A DNA stretch of 64,000 nucleotides from Epiperipatus broadwayi (taxonomy: Eukaryota > Onychophora > Udeonychophora > Euonychophora > Peripatidae), in contig JAQFVV010000042.1 in assembly GCA_028023455.1 (NCBI GenBank), forward strand, positions 4,481,739 through 4,545,738. Reading direction: 5' to 3'. The position numbers and the translations under genes are program-made. Shown here one piece after another: positions 34,209 through 44,879 of this stretch; positions within the stretch are counted from its first letter, which is position 1; each line of letters opens with the position of its first letter. The notes beneath the pieces are model-generated. The model saw only the letters and a program-made list of their open reading frames with translations, did not search any database and was not told where the DNA came from.

Positions 34209-34940
34209 TTAAAATGAAAAAAAAAAAATTATTTCATTCTTCCATGAAGTGGGGTTCATTTCCATTGTCGGACCATTAACCCTTTGTACTGGCACATTTA
34301 ATGCAAATGAATGGGTGATCATATGTGTTACAAAGTTTGTGGAACGTGAATCTTTTTGAATTACTGACGGGTGGGGTTTTGATAAACGTTTTTTGCCTTG
34401 TTTTGCATTCATTTTTATGGTTATGTGGTACATGTCCATTCGATCCTTTTCTTGATCAATGGGTAATTCAAAGAGCCTAAGTATGGGTTTTTGAAAAAGA
34501 ATTGGAGTGTGTTGAATTTGTTTTTCTTTCAATTCTTCTAATTTGTGGAAATATACAGACTCTAATTTTTCGAATCTCCGATTCATGTAGGCGTCAATAC
34601 TTTCTAGTCGGTTTAATCACCTATTGTGATTTTCAAGTAATTTTTCAACATTATTTTTATTTCGTATCACTTCTGTTTCAATCAAGCCTTGCCTTATGTT
34701 GAGACACTTATGATCATTTTCTATGGAATGAAATATCTTTTCATGAATTTCTAGTTTATTATCTTGTTTCTTTTTAGACATTCTGTAGATTTTCTACTTG
34801 TTCATTAATCTTTTTTCTGACTCTGTTCTATTTTAAATTAAAAGTTATCATAGACCTGTTTCATTTCCATGCAGTTAATATCTATCTAGTTTGCTTTCAT
34901 TTTTTTTTTCAAATTCTACAAATATTTGTTTGCATTTGCA
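34209..34940 (-). pseudogene. LINE-A ORF1 coiled-coil part
   Basis: The minus-strand reading has CKCKQIFVEFEKKNESKLDR (near 34900), NEQVENLQ, KKQDNKLEIHEKIFHSIEND and, in the 125-codon ORF 34209-34586, MNRRFEKLESVYFHKLEELK. These K/E/L-rich heptad-like segments are typical of ORF1 coiled coils that trimerise the RNA-binding protein. The ORF then continues with basic QGKKRLSKPHPS. A stop divides the first two segments. The frame can be followed across the insertion at 34955-35456 into 35472 and beyond. Confidence 0.55.
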
Positions 34941-34954
34941 ATCCTTTTCATTTA

Positions 34955-35456
34955 AGTCAAATAATTTTTTTTTTTTACTTTTGGAAAATATATGTAATCA
35001 AGCACGAGTGCATGTGCGGCACAACTGTTCCCAAAAGATATTATGGGGAAAGCAGAGCATCTTTGTCCACACGATTAGCACAACATAAATATTCATACAA
35101 GAGCTCACAATGATCCTTCTACCTATTCAGCTATCAGCAACAGAGCACAAGTCACCATGAGTGCATTCCAGACAATCGCACAATCGTGTGTAGAGAGAAA
35201 CATGACCGTAAAAGAAAAATCCAAGAGGCCTTGTTCATCTCACGAGACAATGATGCCATACATAGGAAGGACACGTGCTATACTTTATCGAAAAAATGGA
35301 ATTAGCATATTTTCATATCATTAAATGTATTAACAAGCTATGATGATGAAGGCAAGATCCTTTGAAAGCGCTCAGCTAGTTTATTATTTTTAGTTATCTA
35401 TTTTATATTAAGAGCTTTTGGGAACAGTTGTGCCGCACATGCACTCGTGCTTGATT
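34955..35456. mobile_element. 502-bp insertion in LINE-A with 15-bp direct repeat and perfect inverted ends
   Basis: AATCCTTTTCATTTA occurs at 34940-34954 and 35457-35471. Removing one copy plus the 502 bp joins the LINE-A ORF1 frame (QRVINEKDCKCKQ). Inside, 34995-35037 and 35415-35457 are a perfect 43-bp inverted repeat (TAATCAAGCACGAGTG outermost). Between the left direct repeat and the left inverted repeat lie about 40 bases with a T(13) tract, i.e. an A(13) run on the minus strand. This fits an A-tailed retro-inserted transcript with complementary ends, or a TA-flanked MITE that moved in a larger unit. Confidence 0.75.
34997..35455. mobile_element. TA-flanked element with perfect 41-bp terminal inverted repeats
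   Basis: The inverted repeats begin ATCAAGCACGAGTGCATG and are identical over 41 bp, with TA at both outer edges (34995-34996 and 35456-35457), as expected of Tc1/mariner-type non-autonomous elements. The 377-bp interior is moderately GC-rich and has no ORF of note. Perfect identity of the ends against the decayed LINE-A host suggests recent movement or strong constraint. The alternative, a single retro-inserted unit, is described in the entry for the enclosing insertion. Confidence 0.7.
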
Positions 35457-35640
35457 AATCCTTTTCATTTATAACTCTCTGTATCATCTTGAATTTCATT
35501 TTAATTTTCTCCTTCATTCATAGTTTCAGATTGCATTGTTATTTTATTTCTAGCGAACATCTACCATATTCTTGAGTTATATTACTCTTTACTTCTCTTA
35601 TTTTAAATTATTTTATTAAACTTTTATTTCAGCTATTGAT

Positions 35641-36577
35641 CTTTGTGTATTTCAAATTATATGAAGTTACATCGTGGGAAGAGAGTTGTCCCATGAAGCT
35701 GAATGTGACTTGTCTCAGCATCTATTCAACTATGCTGAAAGCATCACCAACTTTACTATTGGAAGGTGAAGCTGTAAACTTAACATCTCAAGACTTGCTA
35801 TACAGAAGACAGAAATTCTGATCACAATCATATACATTTAGAACACTCGAACCCTACCAACTGAATCATGAACTACAATAATGAGGACATTTACAATACT
35901 TTTCAGACATTTTCCTTTATGGACTCATAATTGATCTTAGGTCGACGTCATGATTCTATTTTTAAGTAAACATTTTTTTTATTTCTTTCCTTTACCATAG
36001 GTTGAGGGGGGAGTATAAATTCTTAATATGTTAGAAAAGAGAAAACATTATTAACTTTATTGTTAAAGTGAAAAAAATATAGTGTTAGCATGAACTTGCT
36101 TGTGGATGAATTTAAACATCACCAGGGAGAGGTAAGATTTTATATTCTTATACATTAAATACCGACACTTGTACAGTTACACCACTATTGTGGATAATAA
36201 TCGTTTTGTCAGTTATTTGTTTTTTTCAGTATAAATGATTAATAATTCCTAGCATAAATGATTTTTCCTATCATTGTAGAAACAAGTCACGATAGAAGGG
36301 GGGATCCCATATTAACACATTAAAATGAATTAATCAAGAAACATATTGGAGACAATGAATTACGATTTTAATAGTCTAAATTAGCAAGCAAGTGTACATA
36401 TAAATAATAACAAGTTTTAATTTAATTTTTTTTAGCTAGTATTGATATTTAATGATTATTCTTTGAAGAGAAAAAAGAGATTGGATTAATAAGTATTAAC
36501 CACGTTAATCAAAGAATAGTTATAGATATCAAATAAATTAATTACTTTTGTTATAATCTCATTGTATAAACTGAAAA
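35641..36577. other. Unassigned DNA with two G-runs, possible LTR-element remnant
   Basis: Lies between LINE-A and LINE-B. Two purine tracts, TTGAGGGGGGAG (near 36002) and AGAAGGGGGGATCCC (near 36294), look like polypurine primers of LTR retrotransposons but no LTR pair or RT could be found. A 61-codon plus ORF (35636-35821) has no motif I recognise. Confidence 0.3.
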
Positions 36578-36630
36578 TCAATCAATCAATAGTAGTCTGT
36601 CCAATACAGGTCCAGAGAGTAGACACTACA

Positions 36631-36921
36631 TCAGTTCATCCATTCTTCCACTCCATTCTCTACCTTGCCCATTTCCTCAATTCCACATAAGCCTTTCCAT
36701 CTTCTTATATCATCCAATAATGTCAATCTCTTCCGTCCTTTCTTTTTATTTCCACTCACCATTCCCTCCAAAACATCTTTCATTAAACTATAATCTCTTC
36801 TTAATATATGTCCAATCCAGTTTCTCTTTCTCTCTCGATTTTCAATCAATCTTCTTTCCTTATTAACTCTTTTCAAAACTTCTTCATTTGTTATTTTACT
36901 CATCCAACTGATTTTTTCCAT
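36631..36921 (-). pseudogene. LINE-B ORF C-terminus
   Basis: 96 codons: ISWMSKITNEEVLKRVNKE, then RKRNWIGHILRRD and GNKKKGRKRLTLLDDIRRW. This SW--K-TNEEVL-R and W-GHILRR-- pair is the hallmark end of RTE-like/BovB-like and related LINE ORFs in invertebrates, downstream of the RT thumb. The ORF ends EEWMN and a stop, followed by the short 3' UTR. Confidence 0.87.
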
Positions 36922-37156
36922 TTTTCTTCATGTCTACATCTCAAAAGCTTCCAATCGTTTCTTAATTCTATTACTCAATGTCCATGTCCTACAACAATAC
37001 ATTAATACACTCTACACATAACATTTAATTAATCTCTTCCTTAATTCTATATCCATAGGTCCACAAAATATCTTCTTTCTTTTTACAAATCTCACCTTTG
37101 CCAATGCTATTCTTCTTTTAACTTCATCTTCACTTCTTCCATCCTCACTCAACCAA

Positions 37157-37459
37157 CTACCCAAATATCCAGATCCCTTCCTTCACCTGTTGAACCATGT
37201 CATCATGGATTCCAATTTGCAGTCTTTTTGCATCTCTCCCTATCGATAAACACTTAGTCCTTTCAATATTAATCTTCATTCCATATACCATACATCCTTC
37301 TTCCAATTTATTCAACATATTCTGAAGATCCTTTTCCTCCTCAGCAATAAGAGCCATATCATCTGCAAATCTTATACCCTTTATTACTCTCCCTCCAACA
37401 TTTGCTGCTCCACAGTCCAAATAATTATTTAGCATATCTTCTAAATAAATATTAAACAA
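37157..37459 (-). pseudogene. LINE-B RT motif C region (FADD intact)
   Basis: 100 codons: FNIYLEDMLNNYLD, GIRFADDMALIAEEE, in which FADD is the intact catalytic motif C, then LQNMLNKLEEGCMVYGMKIN, the motif D helix, and TKCLSIGRD. Runs to a truncated end before the C-terminal segment at 36631-36921. Confidence 0.88.
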
Positions 37460-37577
37460 AAAAAAGGTGACATACTACATACACCTTGCCTAACTCCACT
37501 TTCTATATTCACTTCATCAGTCTCATGACTCTAAATCTAACTCTTATCCTTTGACCATTATACATAGTCCACATCAA

Positions 37578-37916
37578 TCATCTTTCTTTCCAAAATACTC
37601 CTTTATCTCTTAAGATAGACATCAGTTTATACCAGCCTACTCTATCAAATGCCTTTTCTAAATTCACAAAACATATACCAATTCTTTTATCTCTTTCAAT
37701 ATATCTTTCTACAATTGTTCTAACAATACCAATAACATCTCTTGTGCTTTTCCCTTTCCGAAAACCAAACTGTTCTTCACCAATATAATAATCTACCTTC
37801 CCATAAATCCTTTGAGTTAAAATCTTCAATAAAATTTTAGAAACATGAGACAACAAATTTATTGTTCTATATTCTTCACATTTAACAGCTTTCTTCTTTT
37901 TAGCAATTGGAATCAT
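37578..37916 (-). pseudogene. LINE-B RT palm, motif A with Asp changed to Asn
   Basis: 112 codons: MIPIAKKKKAVKCEEYRTIN begins the block (usual P--KKG----C-NYR-I-L), then LLSHVSKILLKIL, EEQFGFRKGKST and CFVNLEKAFDRV. Motif A in this family is normally DLEKAFD; here the first aspartate, a metal ligand, is asparagine. This alone would inactivate the polymerase. The C-terminal end lies before motif B, which is damaged in the gap to 37459. Confidence 0.87.
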
Positions 37917-37940
37917 TATAGTTCTTAAAAAATCTTCAGG

Positions 37941-38231
37941 CTAAACTCCACTATTATATATCAAATTGCAAAGTCCAACTATTTCCTTTGTAGTAAATTC
38001 TCCCATTTCTCTCAAAAATTCCATAGGTAATGCATCAAATCCAACAGCTTTACCTTTCTTCATTTGTGTGATTGCCTTTCTTACTTCATCCAACAATATG
38101 TCCATACCTCTATCATCTATTGCAATATCTTCATTTTCAAGTTTATAACTAATTAAATTATTTCCTCTACTAAACAGATACCGAATATATTCTTCCCATC
38201 TTTTTAATATCTCATTACTATCAGTTAACAT
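37941..38231 (-). pseudogene. LINE-B RT N-terminal (fingers) segment
   Basis: 96 codons: SNEILKRWEEYIRYLFSR at the start, then DEVRKAITQMKKGKAVGFDA, a block of non-LTR RTs (usual I--LK-GKA-G-D-I/L), and PMEFLREMGE. The next ORF (37578-37916) carries on in another frame. Confidence 0.82.
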
Positions 38232-38501
38232 CCTTCAATTCTTATCTGCAATCTCACTTGCTACCCATGTCTTTTTCTCCCAAGTGATACTTCGTATTCT
38301 ATCAAATACCAGATCATATCTTTTCATCTGGTGAAGCCTTTCTATCTCTTTACATTCTTGCTCCAACCACTTTTCTTTTGCTAAATCTGTTTCTCTTCTC
38401 AGTTCATTATTAAATTTCCTATATGCCTTTTGCCCTTCCTCAGTATTCTTCCATCATCTCCGCACTTCCATCTTTTCCAACATATCTTCAGTTATCCAAG
38501 G

Positions 38502-38756
38502 TCATTTAGCTTTTCTTGCATGAATAATATCTATTTCATTTTTTACTGTTTTCAATAATCCTTTTTTAATTCTATTCCAACACTCATCAGAGCTATTAAT
38601 ATATTTCCCATCTTGAACAATCCTTTTAAATTCATTTTCACATACTAAACCAAATTTTCCTTTTTCCATTTGTCTTAATTTATCCAAGTCCCATCTTGTA
38701 TATCTTTTCCCTCTTTTAATTCTTTTTAAACTCAACTTTAATTTAGCCATCACCAA
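38502..38756 (-). pseudogene. LINE-B ORF segment between endonuclease and RT
   Basis: 84 codons, with LSLKRIKRGKRYTRWDLDKL and a tail ending IIHARKAK. The K--R-DLDKL pattern is the usual linker after the endonuclease in RTE-like LINEs. A broken connection on both sides. No catalytic residues are expected here. Confidence 0.7.
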
Positions 38757-38774
38757 ATAGATATAAGAATGCTA

Positions 38775-39541
38775 TTAAGGGTAACATTCTCTGTTACCTG
38801 AAGCTTTCCATGTATACAATCTTCTAATATGATTTTTAAAACAAGTGTTTGCAATGACAAACCCATTCTCTTTAGAAAATTGTACAAGCCGACTATCCCT
38901 TTCATTTCTTTTTCCAATACCATAATTTCCAACAATTTTCTCTTCCCTACCTTTCCCCACAATAGCATTCCAATCCCCCAAAAGCAATATACATGCATTT
39001 TTTCCTTCACATTGAATACTTTCTTCTATCTCCTCATACATTTCATCAATTTCAATATCATCATGACTACTAGTTGGCATATAAACTTGTATAATTACCA
39101 AATCCCTAGGACTTGTATTTATTCTCATCACCATCAGTCTATAGTTAATACCATCAACCTTTGCCACACTATTCCATATTTTCTTCCTCACAGCAATGCC
39201 AACTCAATTAATTGACCTATCACCACCTAAATAAAATAACTTTACATCTCCACTACTTACTTCTCCACATCCCTCCCACCTCCTTCACTTAATCCCATAA
39301 CATCAATATTATTCAAATCCAACTCTCTTTTCAAATTCTCCAATTTCCCACCTCTCCGCAAAGATCTAACATTCCACATTCCAATTCTCATTGTATCCCC
39401 TCTCAATAAATTATATTTATGAGGATTTTGCAGGTTGACTACCTGAGTAGCCTCATGTCCACTCCTGCCGGGCAAGACACCAAAGTTATTCTTAACTAAG
39501 GTCTCAACACCAAATGTAATGATTACTGTAGACATACTCAT
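38775..39541 (-). pseudogene. LINE-B APE-like endonuclease
   Basis: Two ORFs. The first (39257-39541) has MRIGMWNVRSLRRGGKLENL, with the catalytic Asn, and IDVMGLSE, with the catalytic Glu. The second (38775-39191) has VIIQVYMPTSSHDD (catalytic Tyr) and LLGDWNAIVGKG (Asp and Asn), then GFVIANTCF and RRLYTWKASG. These are the expected landmarks of the exonuclease-endonuclease-phosphatase fold in order; the final SDH block is not seen in frame. The leader before MRIGMWNV includes QVVNLQNPHKYNLL, usual in this LINE group. A stop after GLSE breaks the domain. It would nick target DNA. Confidence 0.87.
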
Positions 39542-40025
39542 AATAAAACAAGGGAATTATAAGACAAAGTGGTTTCCCATTGCCTTCTTTGCCCAGTAAT
39601 AACCTCCATAATAGGCATAGTGCGCTAGCCAAATTCCATAAAATGAATATCCAACTACCTCCTTATCGTTGTAAAATTTAAGACTGTCATTTGTGTTTTT
39701 TTTTTATTCAGTTCTTAATTTATCACATGCTCACACAATAAAAATATTAATATTTCCTGAAGTAGAATATTATGCATATTCTACTTAAGTTCGAATTCCG
39801 GAATTAATGGAAGTTAAGGATAGAGAAAGGAGATGAGTATACATGTATATATTTGATGTATGTTTATATACTAATACACTATCTCCTAGGAGTGAGATCG
39901 GAGTGAATATGAGTCTATAAATTTACGAAACCTAGATATGCTTGCTCACCCACTCTGATGGCCTATCAAATCTACTGCTATGCAAAGCCAGGACCCATTT
40001 TGTTACAATATATTAATATATATAT

Positions 40026-41867
40026 TATAACGATCGGATAGATCATATGTTTTACTGTATCTGCCGTACAAGGGTGCCACCAGGTTATTTGAACCTGGAA
40101 AATTTATAGAGTAGGCAGATACACGCTGTTAAGATCTAACTTTATATATATATGGTTTATTCCGACTGTCAGCCCACGCCACTAGCTCAGTGAAACGCGG
40201 AGATTTATAAAATATAAATTCTTAAAACATTTTTTTCAATATTTACAAAAATAAAAGAAGCCACTGCCATTAATAACACACACAAACATTTATTAAACAT
40301 ATATATTTTAAAATTATTTTAGTATGCTTTTACTTTAATTTATTTTTTTTACTTTTTTATTTTTATTTTTAAAGTTCGCACAGATGAATTTAATATTTTA
40401 TTCAAGTGTCACGTATGAATAGACTACATAGATTGCATTTGAAAAAAAAAAAATTCTATCCCTTATTTAACCTTAGGCTATAAGTTTGCAGTCAAACCAA
40501 CATCAATCCATCTGATACATTGTTGTATTCAATGCAGCATGAATACGACAGCACAAATACCATACTGTCAGGAATGTACATCTGAACAGCATGGTTATAG
40601 AAGACATTGACTCTCATCCAGTACAGGAATAGTACATCTGTCTGGCGAGAAGAACAATAAAAAAAAACTCCGTAGGAAAGGACTGCATTTTCCGTCTTCC
40701 ATAGGCTAAAAAGGGGTGAGATATGGGACTTATTTTGCCCAAGTGTGGCGTATAATAGGATAACTGCACATAGCGAATCTCATGCTACATTTACTAATTA
40801 CACCAATATATCCAATCGATTAACCCAATTTAACTACGAAACAAATAACCTAAGATTTACCCTCCCTTAATTAAACTAATATGGCTTTACAAATCTACAC
40901 AGCCATTCACGCCCGACTTAAATTTAACATTTATTAGGTTTAGTTTAACAAAAAAAAAAAAATCATAATAAAAACTTAAAAGAACAAAAAAAAAAAAATT
41001 AATGGAAATGATTTTTTAAAAAAAAAAATACATTCAATAAAATAATAAATAATTTAGTCAGATAGGAAATTCTACTTCTATTTAGAATATTGAGAAATTT
41101 AACATTTAGAGTTCTTATTGTTTTCAAATTAATGTTCATTAGAGCTCATAAAGTTCTTACTGTTTTAAAAAGGGATCCAGCGTTAATTCCCCCGGTGTCC
41201 TGTGGTCCGCAATATAGGAAAACCATTGGTCATTTCTCTTTCACTTTTTTTTTTAGCAAAACTGAAGGAATTGAAGAGTGCGTCTTTTCAATCCCTTCTT
41301 CATCTCTCTCCGCTCTAACATATATAGCACACCTCTGCTTTCACATCTCTATCTTTTGCCCAGCTCTTTTTTCACTCACTAAAATTTATTTCCAAACTTT
41401 TTCTTTTATATTAGAATTTTGGATTTTGTGAACATTACATCATGACGATGGTGATGGTCTTTTCGTTTGAGGTCTGTTGCCCCCGAGGGATTTCTTTAAT
41501 TGGCCATTCTGTTCCCATTGTTTTTTCTCTCCTATCTGACCTTTAATTATACATTTTGAAATGCCTAAAGGCTAGTTCACTTGGACTAATTAATAATCAT
41601 TTCCATTTTATACAATAGCATTAATTAATTTATTGTACAAACTTTTTATCTTTAAATCTTTTAAGTTTTTTTTTTTTTAATAAAAACTTTTTCTTTCTTT
41701 AATAAAGTTTTCTTTTAATAATTTTTCATCTGTGCAATTTTATATATATAAAGTTTAGATGACTTTTAATTTTCAATTTTTAAAAAACACAATTTTTATT
41801 TGCGAACTTTATTTTTAATTTACTGTCTAATTTTTAAAATAATGTAACGGTGTGCATGTCCGTTACA
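40026..41867. repeat. Family R repeat, copy B
   Basis: The left part (40026-40950) matches copy A 445-1355 closely; the right part (41130-41867) matches copy C 43760-44160 and the end of copy A. The middle module of copies A and C (about 1380-2050) is missing. The left end is TATAACGA; the right end is TGTAACGG-9 nt-CCGTTACA, the same hairpin as copy A with a different loop. ORF 41090-41431 (113 codons) overlaps the conserved right module and is a chance frame, as copies A and C do not keep it. Confidence 0.7.
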
Positions 41868-42608
41868 TATCAATAAACTTGCTTTAAAAAAATAAACAAA
41901 AAAAAAAATATTTTACTTAGGGTTAGTAATTACGATACACGATTAACGAAAATTTACAAAGGCATTCGGTTAGTAATTTTACAAAAAAGACTATACAAAA
42001 AAGAAAAATGTTGACTATCGTTTTCCTATGAACCATCTACGTTTACGCCTCCTCCCCTCAAGAGTTCAATTTTCTCTATATTTCATTTCTAACAAACAGC
42101 ATGACAAGCAAATTATATAAATTATTTATTTAAGGAGATTGCATCGGGGTAAATATGCTTTAAGAAATAATGGGTTTATACGTGTATATTTGCAGCACAA
42201 TTATAAATACCACTAACTTATTTATGATTGATTGCAATGCTTAAATAGGGTTACACTGAAGTAAATTCCCAAAGGTCACTCATCGTAAGGTACCACATTT
42301 ACAATCATAAACTTACGTGGCTGTGTGCACCTATACACATTAAAGCATAATATATATTAACAAAAAAACTTATACTAATTGCAACCTTTTTGACTTTTTC
42401 TCTTTGGAAAAAAAAATTACAAATTACAATTTAAAATTATTAATACTTTCTTGGGTTTAATATATGTGCTATTTCTTTCTGGCAGTGCTTTTATAAGATT
42501 TAAAGTATACAACTTTATGTAATTAGATAAAAATATTTCATTTTGAAAAAAAAATTTACTCAGGGTATTCATGGTTTATTAAACATCGGCTCATGTTGGG
42601 TGGCCAAT
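41868..42608. other. AT-rich spacer between R copies
   Basis: No gene or repeat partner was recognised. It contains A-runs and an exon-free stretch with CTACGTTTACGCCTCCTCC (near 42038) that I cannot assign. Confidence 0.4.
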
Positions 42609-44168
42609 CATAACGATCAGATGTAATGATGATGGAAGTGGAGTCTTACCGTATCTGCCGTACAGGGCGCCACCAGGTTATTTGAACCTGAAAAATTTAT
42701 ATAGTAGGCAGATACGCGCTGTTAAGATCTAACTTTTACATATATATTATTCCGACCGTCAGCCCAAGCCACTAACTCGGTGAGACGCAGAGATTTAAAA
42801 CATTTTTACAAGTTTTAGTAAAGATTTATATTCTCAAAATATATTAATATTTAAAAAAAAAAAACCACTACCAGTAATTAACACACAAAACATTTATTAA
42901 CGCACATATAAATAAAATTGAGGAATAAAATTTCTTTAGATTTTAATATTAATTTTTAAATTTAAATTATTATTTTAAACTATTCGCACAGATGGACATT
43001 TTAATAAATTTTACTTTAGAATGTTAAGTATAGATAGGCTACATAGATTACTCAGTTAAAAACATTTCAAAATAAACATAAACGATCAAAATATAAAGTC
43101 ATTGATGTAATTGCAGAGGGAAATTTACAAGAAACCCAATGGCATTCATCATAAGATGCCGCATTGACACCAATAACTTGAAAGACATTCGAATAAATAC
43201 ATTTTTAGATACTCAACGTGAGGTATCATATTTACCAAATATCTATATATTTTAATCAAATATGAAAATAAACATAATGAAACGTTAACGAATCTATGCA
43301 GCCATCTATACCCAACTTAAATTTAATGCATTTAAATAATTTAATCAATAAATATTAAAAAAAAAAAAATGGAAATGATTAAGTCAGCAAACTCAAAAGT
43401 ATAAAAATTAAACATTAATAATTGATTTGAAAAGTCAGATTAAAGTTCATTTTAAAAGATTTAGGTTTAGCTTGTCAAATCTTGAAAGTTCTTAATTAAT
43501 TTTTTTTTTTAATTTTTCAGTTATATCTCTTACAGTAGAAGAGTCCCGGTTACTGGTGTCAATTCCCATGAAGTCTTTATTTGAAGACCGGTCTATCTAA
43601 AGGTGGCCTTAGCTGGTTCAATCCTGGTATTATTTTATTGCAGAACCCATATGATTCAGGTCTGCAACAGTACCATTCATAATTCAACAGTCATTTCATT
43701 TGAAATAAGTGAGAGAGGGTGACAAGTGTGTCTTATCGCCCTTCTCACAAAATCAAGCTTCCTTTTTATAGTAATCCAGTGTTAATTCCTGTGATGTCCT
43801 GTGGTCCACAAGACAGGAAAACGATTGGTCATTTTCTCTGTTTTTTTTTAGCAAAACTGAAGGGATTGAAGAGTGCGTCTTTTCAATCCCTTCTCCTTCA
43901 ACTCTCTCCGCACTAACATATATAGCACACCTCTGCTTTCACATCTCTATCTTTTTCCCAGCTCTTTCTTCACTCACTAAAATTTATTTCCAAACTTTTT
44001 CTTTTATATTAGAATTTTGGATTTTGTGGACATTACGTCATGACGATGGTGATGGTCTTTTCGTTGAGGTCTGTTTCCCCCCGAGGGATTTCTTTCATTG
44101 ACCATTCTGTTTATTTGCAAACTTTATTTTTAATTTAATGTCTAATTTTTAAAATAAATAATGTAACA
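42609..44168. repeat. Family R repeat, copy C
   Basis: Left module (42609-43000) matches copy A 445-830; the next (43000-43750) matches copy A 1380-2080, including AACGATCAAAATATAAAGTC and GGTGTCAATTCCCATGAAG. The right module matches copy B 41190-41860. The terminal hairpin has decayed to ATGTAACAATA. Within 15 bp of its right end begins the outer arm of the paired PLE. Copies B and C lie in direct orientation about 2.6 kb apart. Confidence 0.7.
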
Positions 44169-44328
44169 ATATATTAATATCAAAATTCCTCAAATTCACA
44201 ACTCAAACAGACTAGCCAAGAAAATAAACTCTAAAACACAACCAATGGTTTCACTGCTACAAGGAGACTTCTCAAGTGTAAAGAAGTACAAAATAACAAC
44301 ATATTTAAACTAAACATTATCCACAATT

Positions 44329-44862
44329 GTTATACAAAGAGCTTGCAAATAAGCTCTTAACAAGTTTTGCAGAATATCCCTACCCCCAGACTGCTTTGCA
44401 GAATATCCCTAATCCCAGACTGGTTTCTGCTACTGGTTTCCTCAGTGAGGTGCTAGGATATTCAAGCATTAGATTAAAAATACTAGGACAAGCCCAGCAG
44501 TTTATCTAATGGATAACTATTAAGTAGAAAATCTGAAATTTTCAGACATCCACATGTCTTCCAATCCAGCTAATCTAACTTAAATAGCCATATAGGACTG
44601 AACTAAGTTCAGATACACCATATATTTATAGCTTTAGAAATATAAAATCGCCAAAGCCTTAATAGCAAAAAATAAGATTAAAAAAAAAAATCAAGTCAGA
44701 TGTCACATGACATAATTTAAACAACCTTATCTTATAAATGTTTTATAAAGAGCTTGCAAATAAGTTCTTAACAAGCTTTGCTGAATATCCCTACCCCCAG
44801 ATAGGTTTCTGCTACTGGCTTCCTCAGTGAGGTGCTAGGATATTCAAGCATTAGATTTTGTA
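44329..44862. mobile_element. 534-bp insertion with internal direct repeats and 13-bp target duplication
   Basis: ATTATCCACAATT (44316-44328) and ATTACCCACAATT (44863-44875) flank it and differ at one base; the mirror PLE arm has a single such copy (46253-46270), so the insertion is clear. Inside, 44331-44475 and 44743-44857 are direct repeats (shared CAAAGAGCTTGCAAATAAG or AAAGAGCTTGCAAATAAG, TTTCTGCTACTGG, CTCAGTGAGGTGCTAGGATA). The first repeat has an internal 29-bp duplication. The middle contains TGTCACATGACA and no coding. It resembles a TRIM (miniature LTR element), but a 13-bp duplication is longer than usual for LTR integrases. Confidence 0.75.
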
Positions 44863-44879
44863 ATTACCCACAATTCCAC

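Larger units (their letters stand above)
28370..35640 (-). mobile_element. LINE-A: near full-length decayed LINE with SGNH-type ORF1
   Basis: On the minus strand the order is ORF1 coiled coil (35.5-34.2 kb), ORF1 SGNH-like esterase end (33.4-33.0), ORF2 endonuclease (32.86-31.9), RT (31.5-30.3) and C-terminal zinc-knuckle-like segment (28.9-28.4). This is the layout of CR1/L2-like LINEs whose ORF1 carries a lipase/esterase domain. All ORFs are broken. Two insertions interrupt it, at 28931-30292 and 34955-35456, each flanked by a direct repeat; removing either lets the reading frame resume. A truncated relative lies at 14313-14820. Confidence 0.8.
36578..39650 (-). mobile_element. LINE-B: near full-length decayed RTE-like LINE
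   Basis: Minus strand, 5' to 3': a leader with GGCAATGGGAAACCACTTTG (near 39580), endonuclease (39541-38775), linker (38756-38502), RT (38231-37157) and C-terminal segment (36921-36631), then a 3' UTR ending in a TTGATTGATTGAT tail (36578-36595). Single-ORF layout and short tetranucleotide tail are typical of RTE/BovB-related LINEs, and the N-terminal sequence is of the kind often annotated as craniofacial development protein 2-like in invertebrates. At least six frameshifts or stops were noted. No target duplication was identified. Confidence 0.85.

Noticed and set aside
35990-36310. Two polypurine G-runs read as a pair of LTR boundaries
   Set aside because: The sequences after the two runs do not match each other, so they are not two LTR starts.
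41090-41431. 113-codon ORF in family R copy B
   Set aside because: Not preserved in copies A and C of the same repeat, so not evidence of coding.
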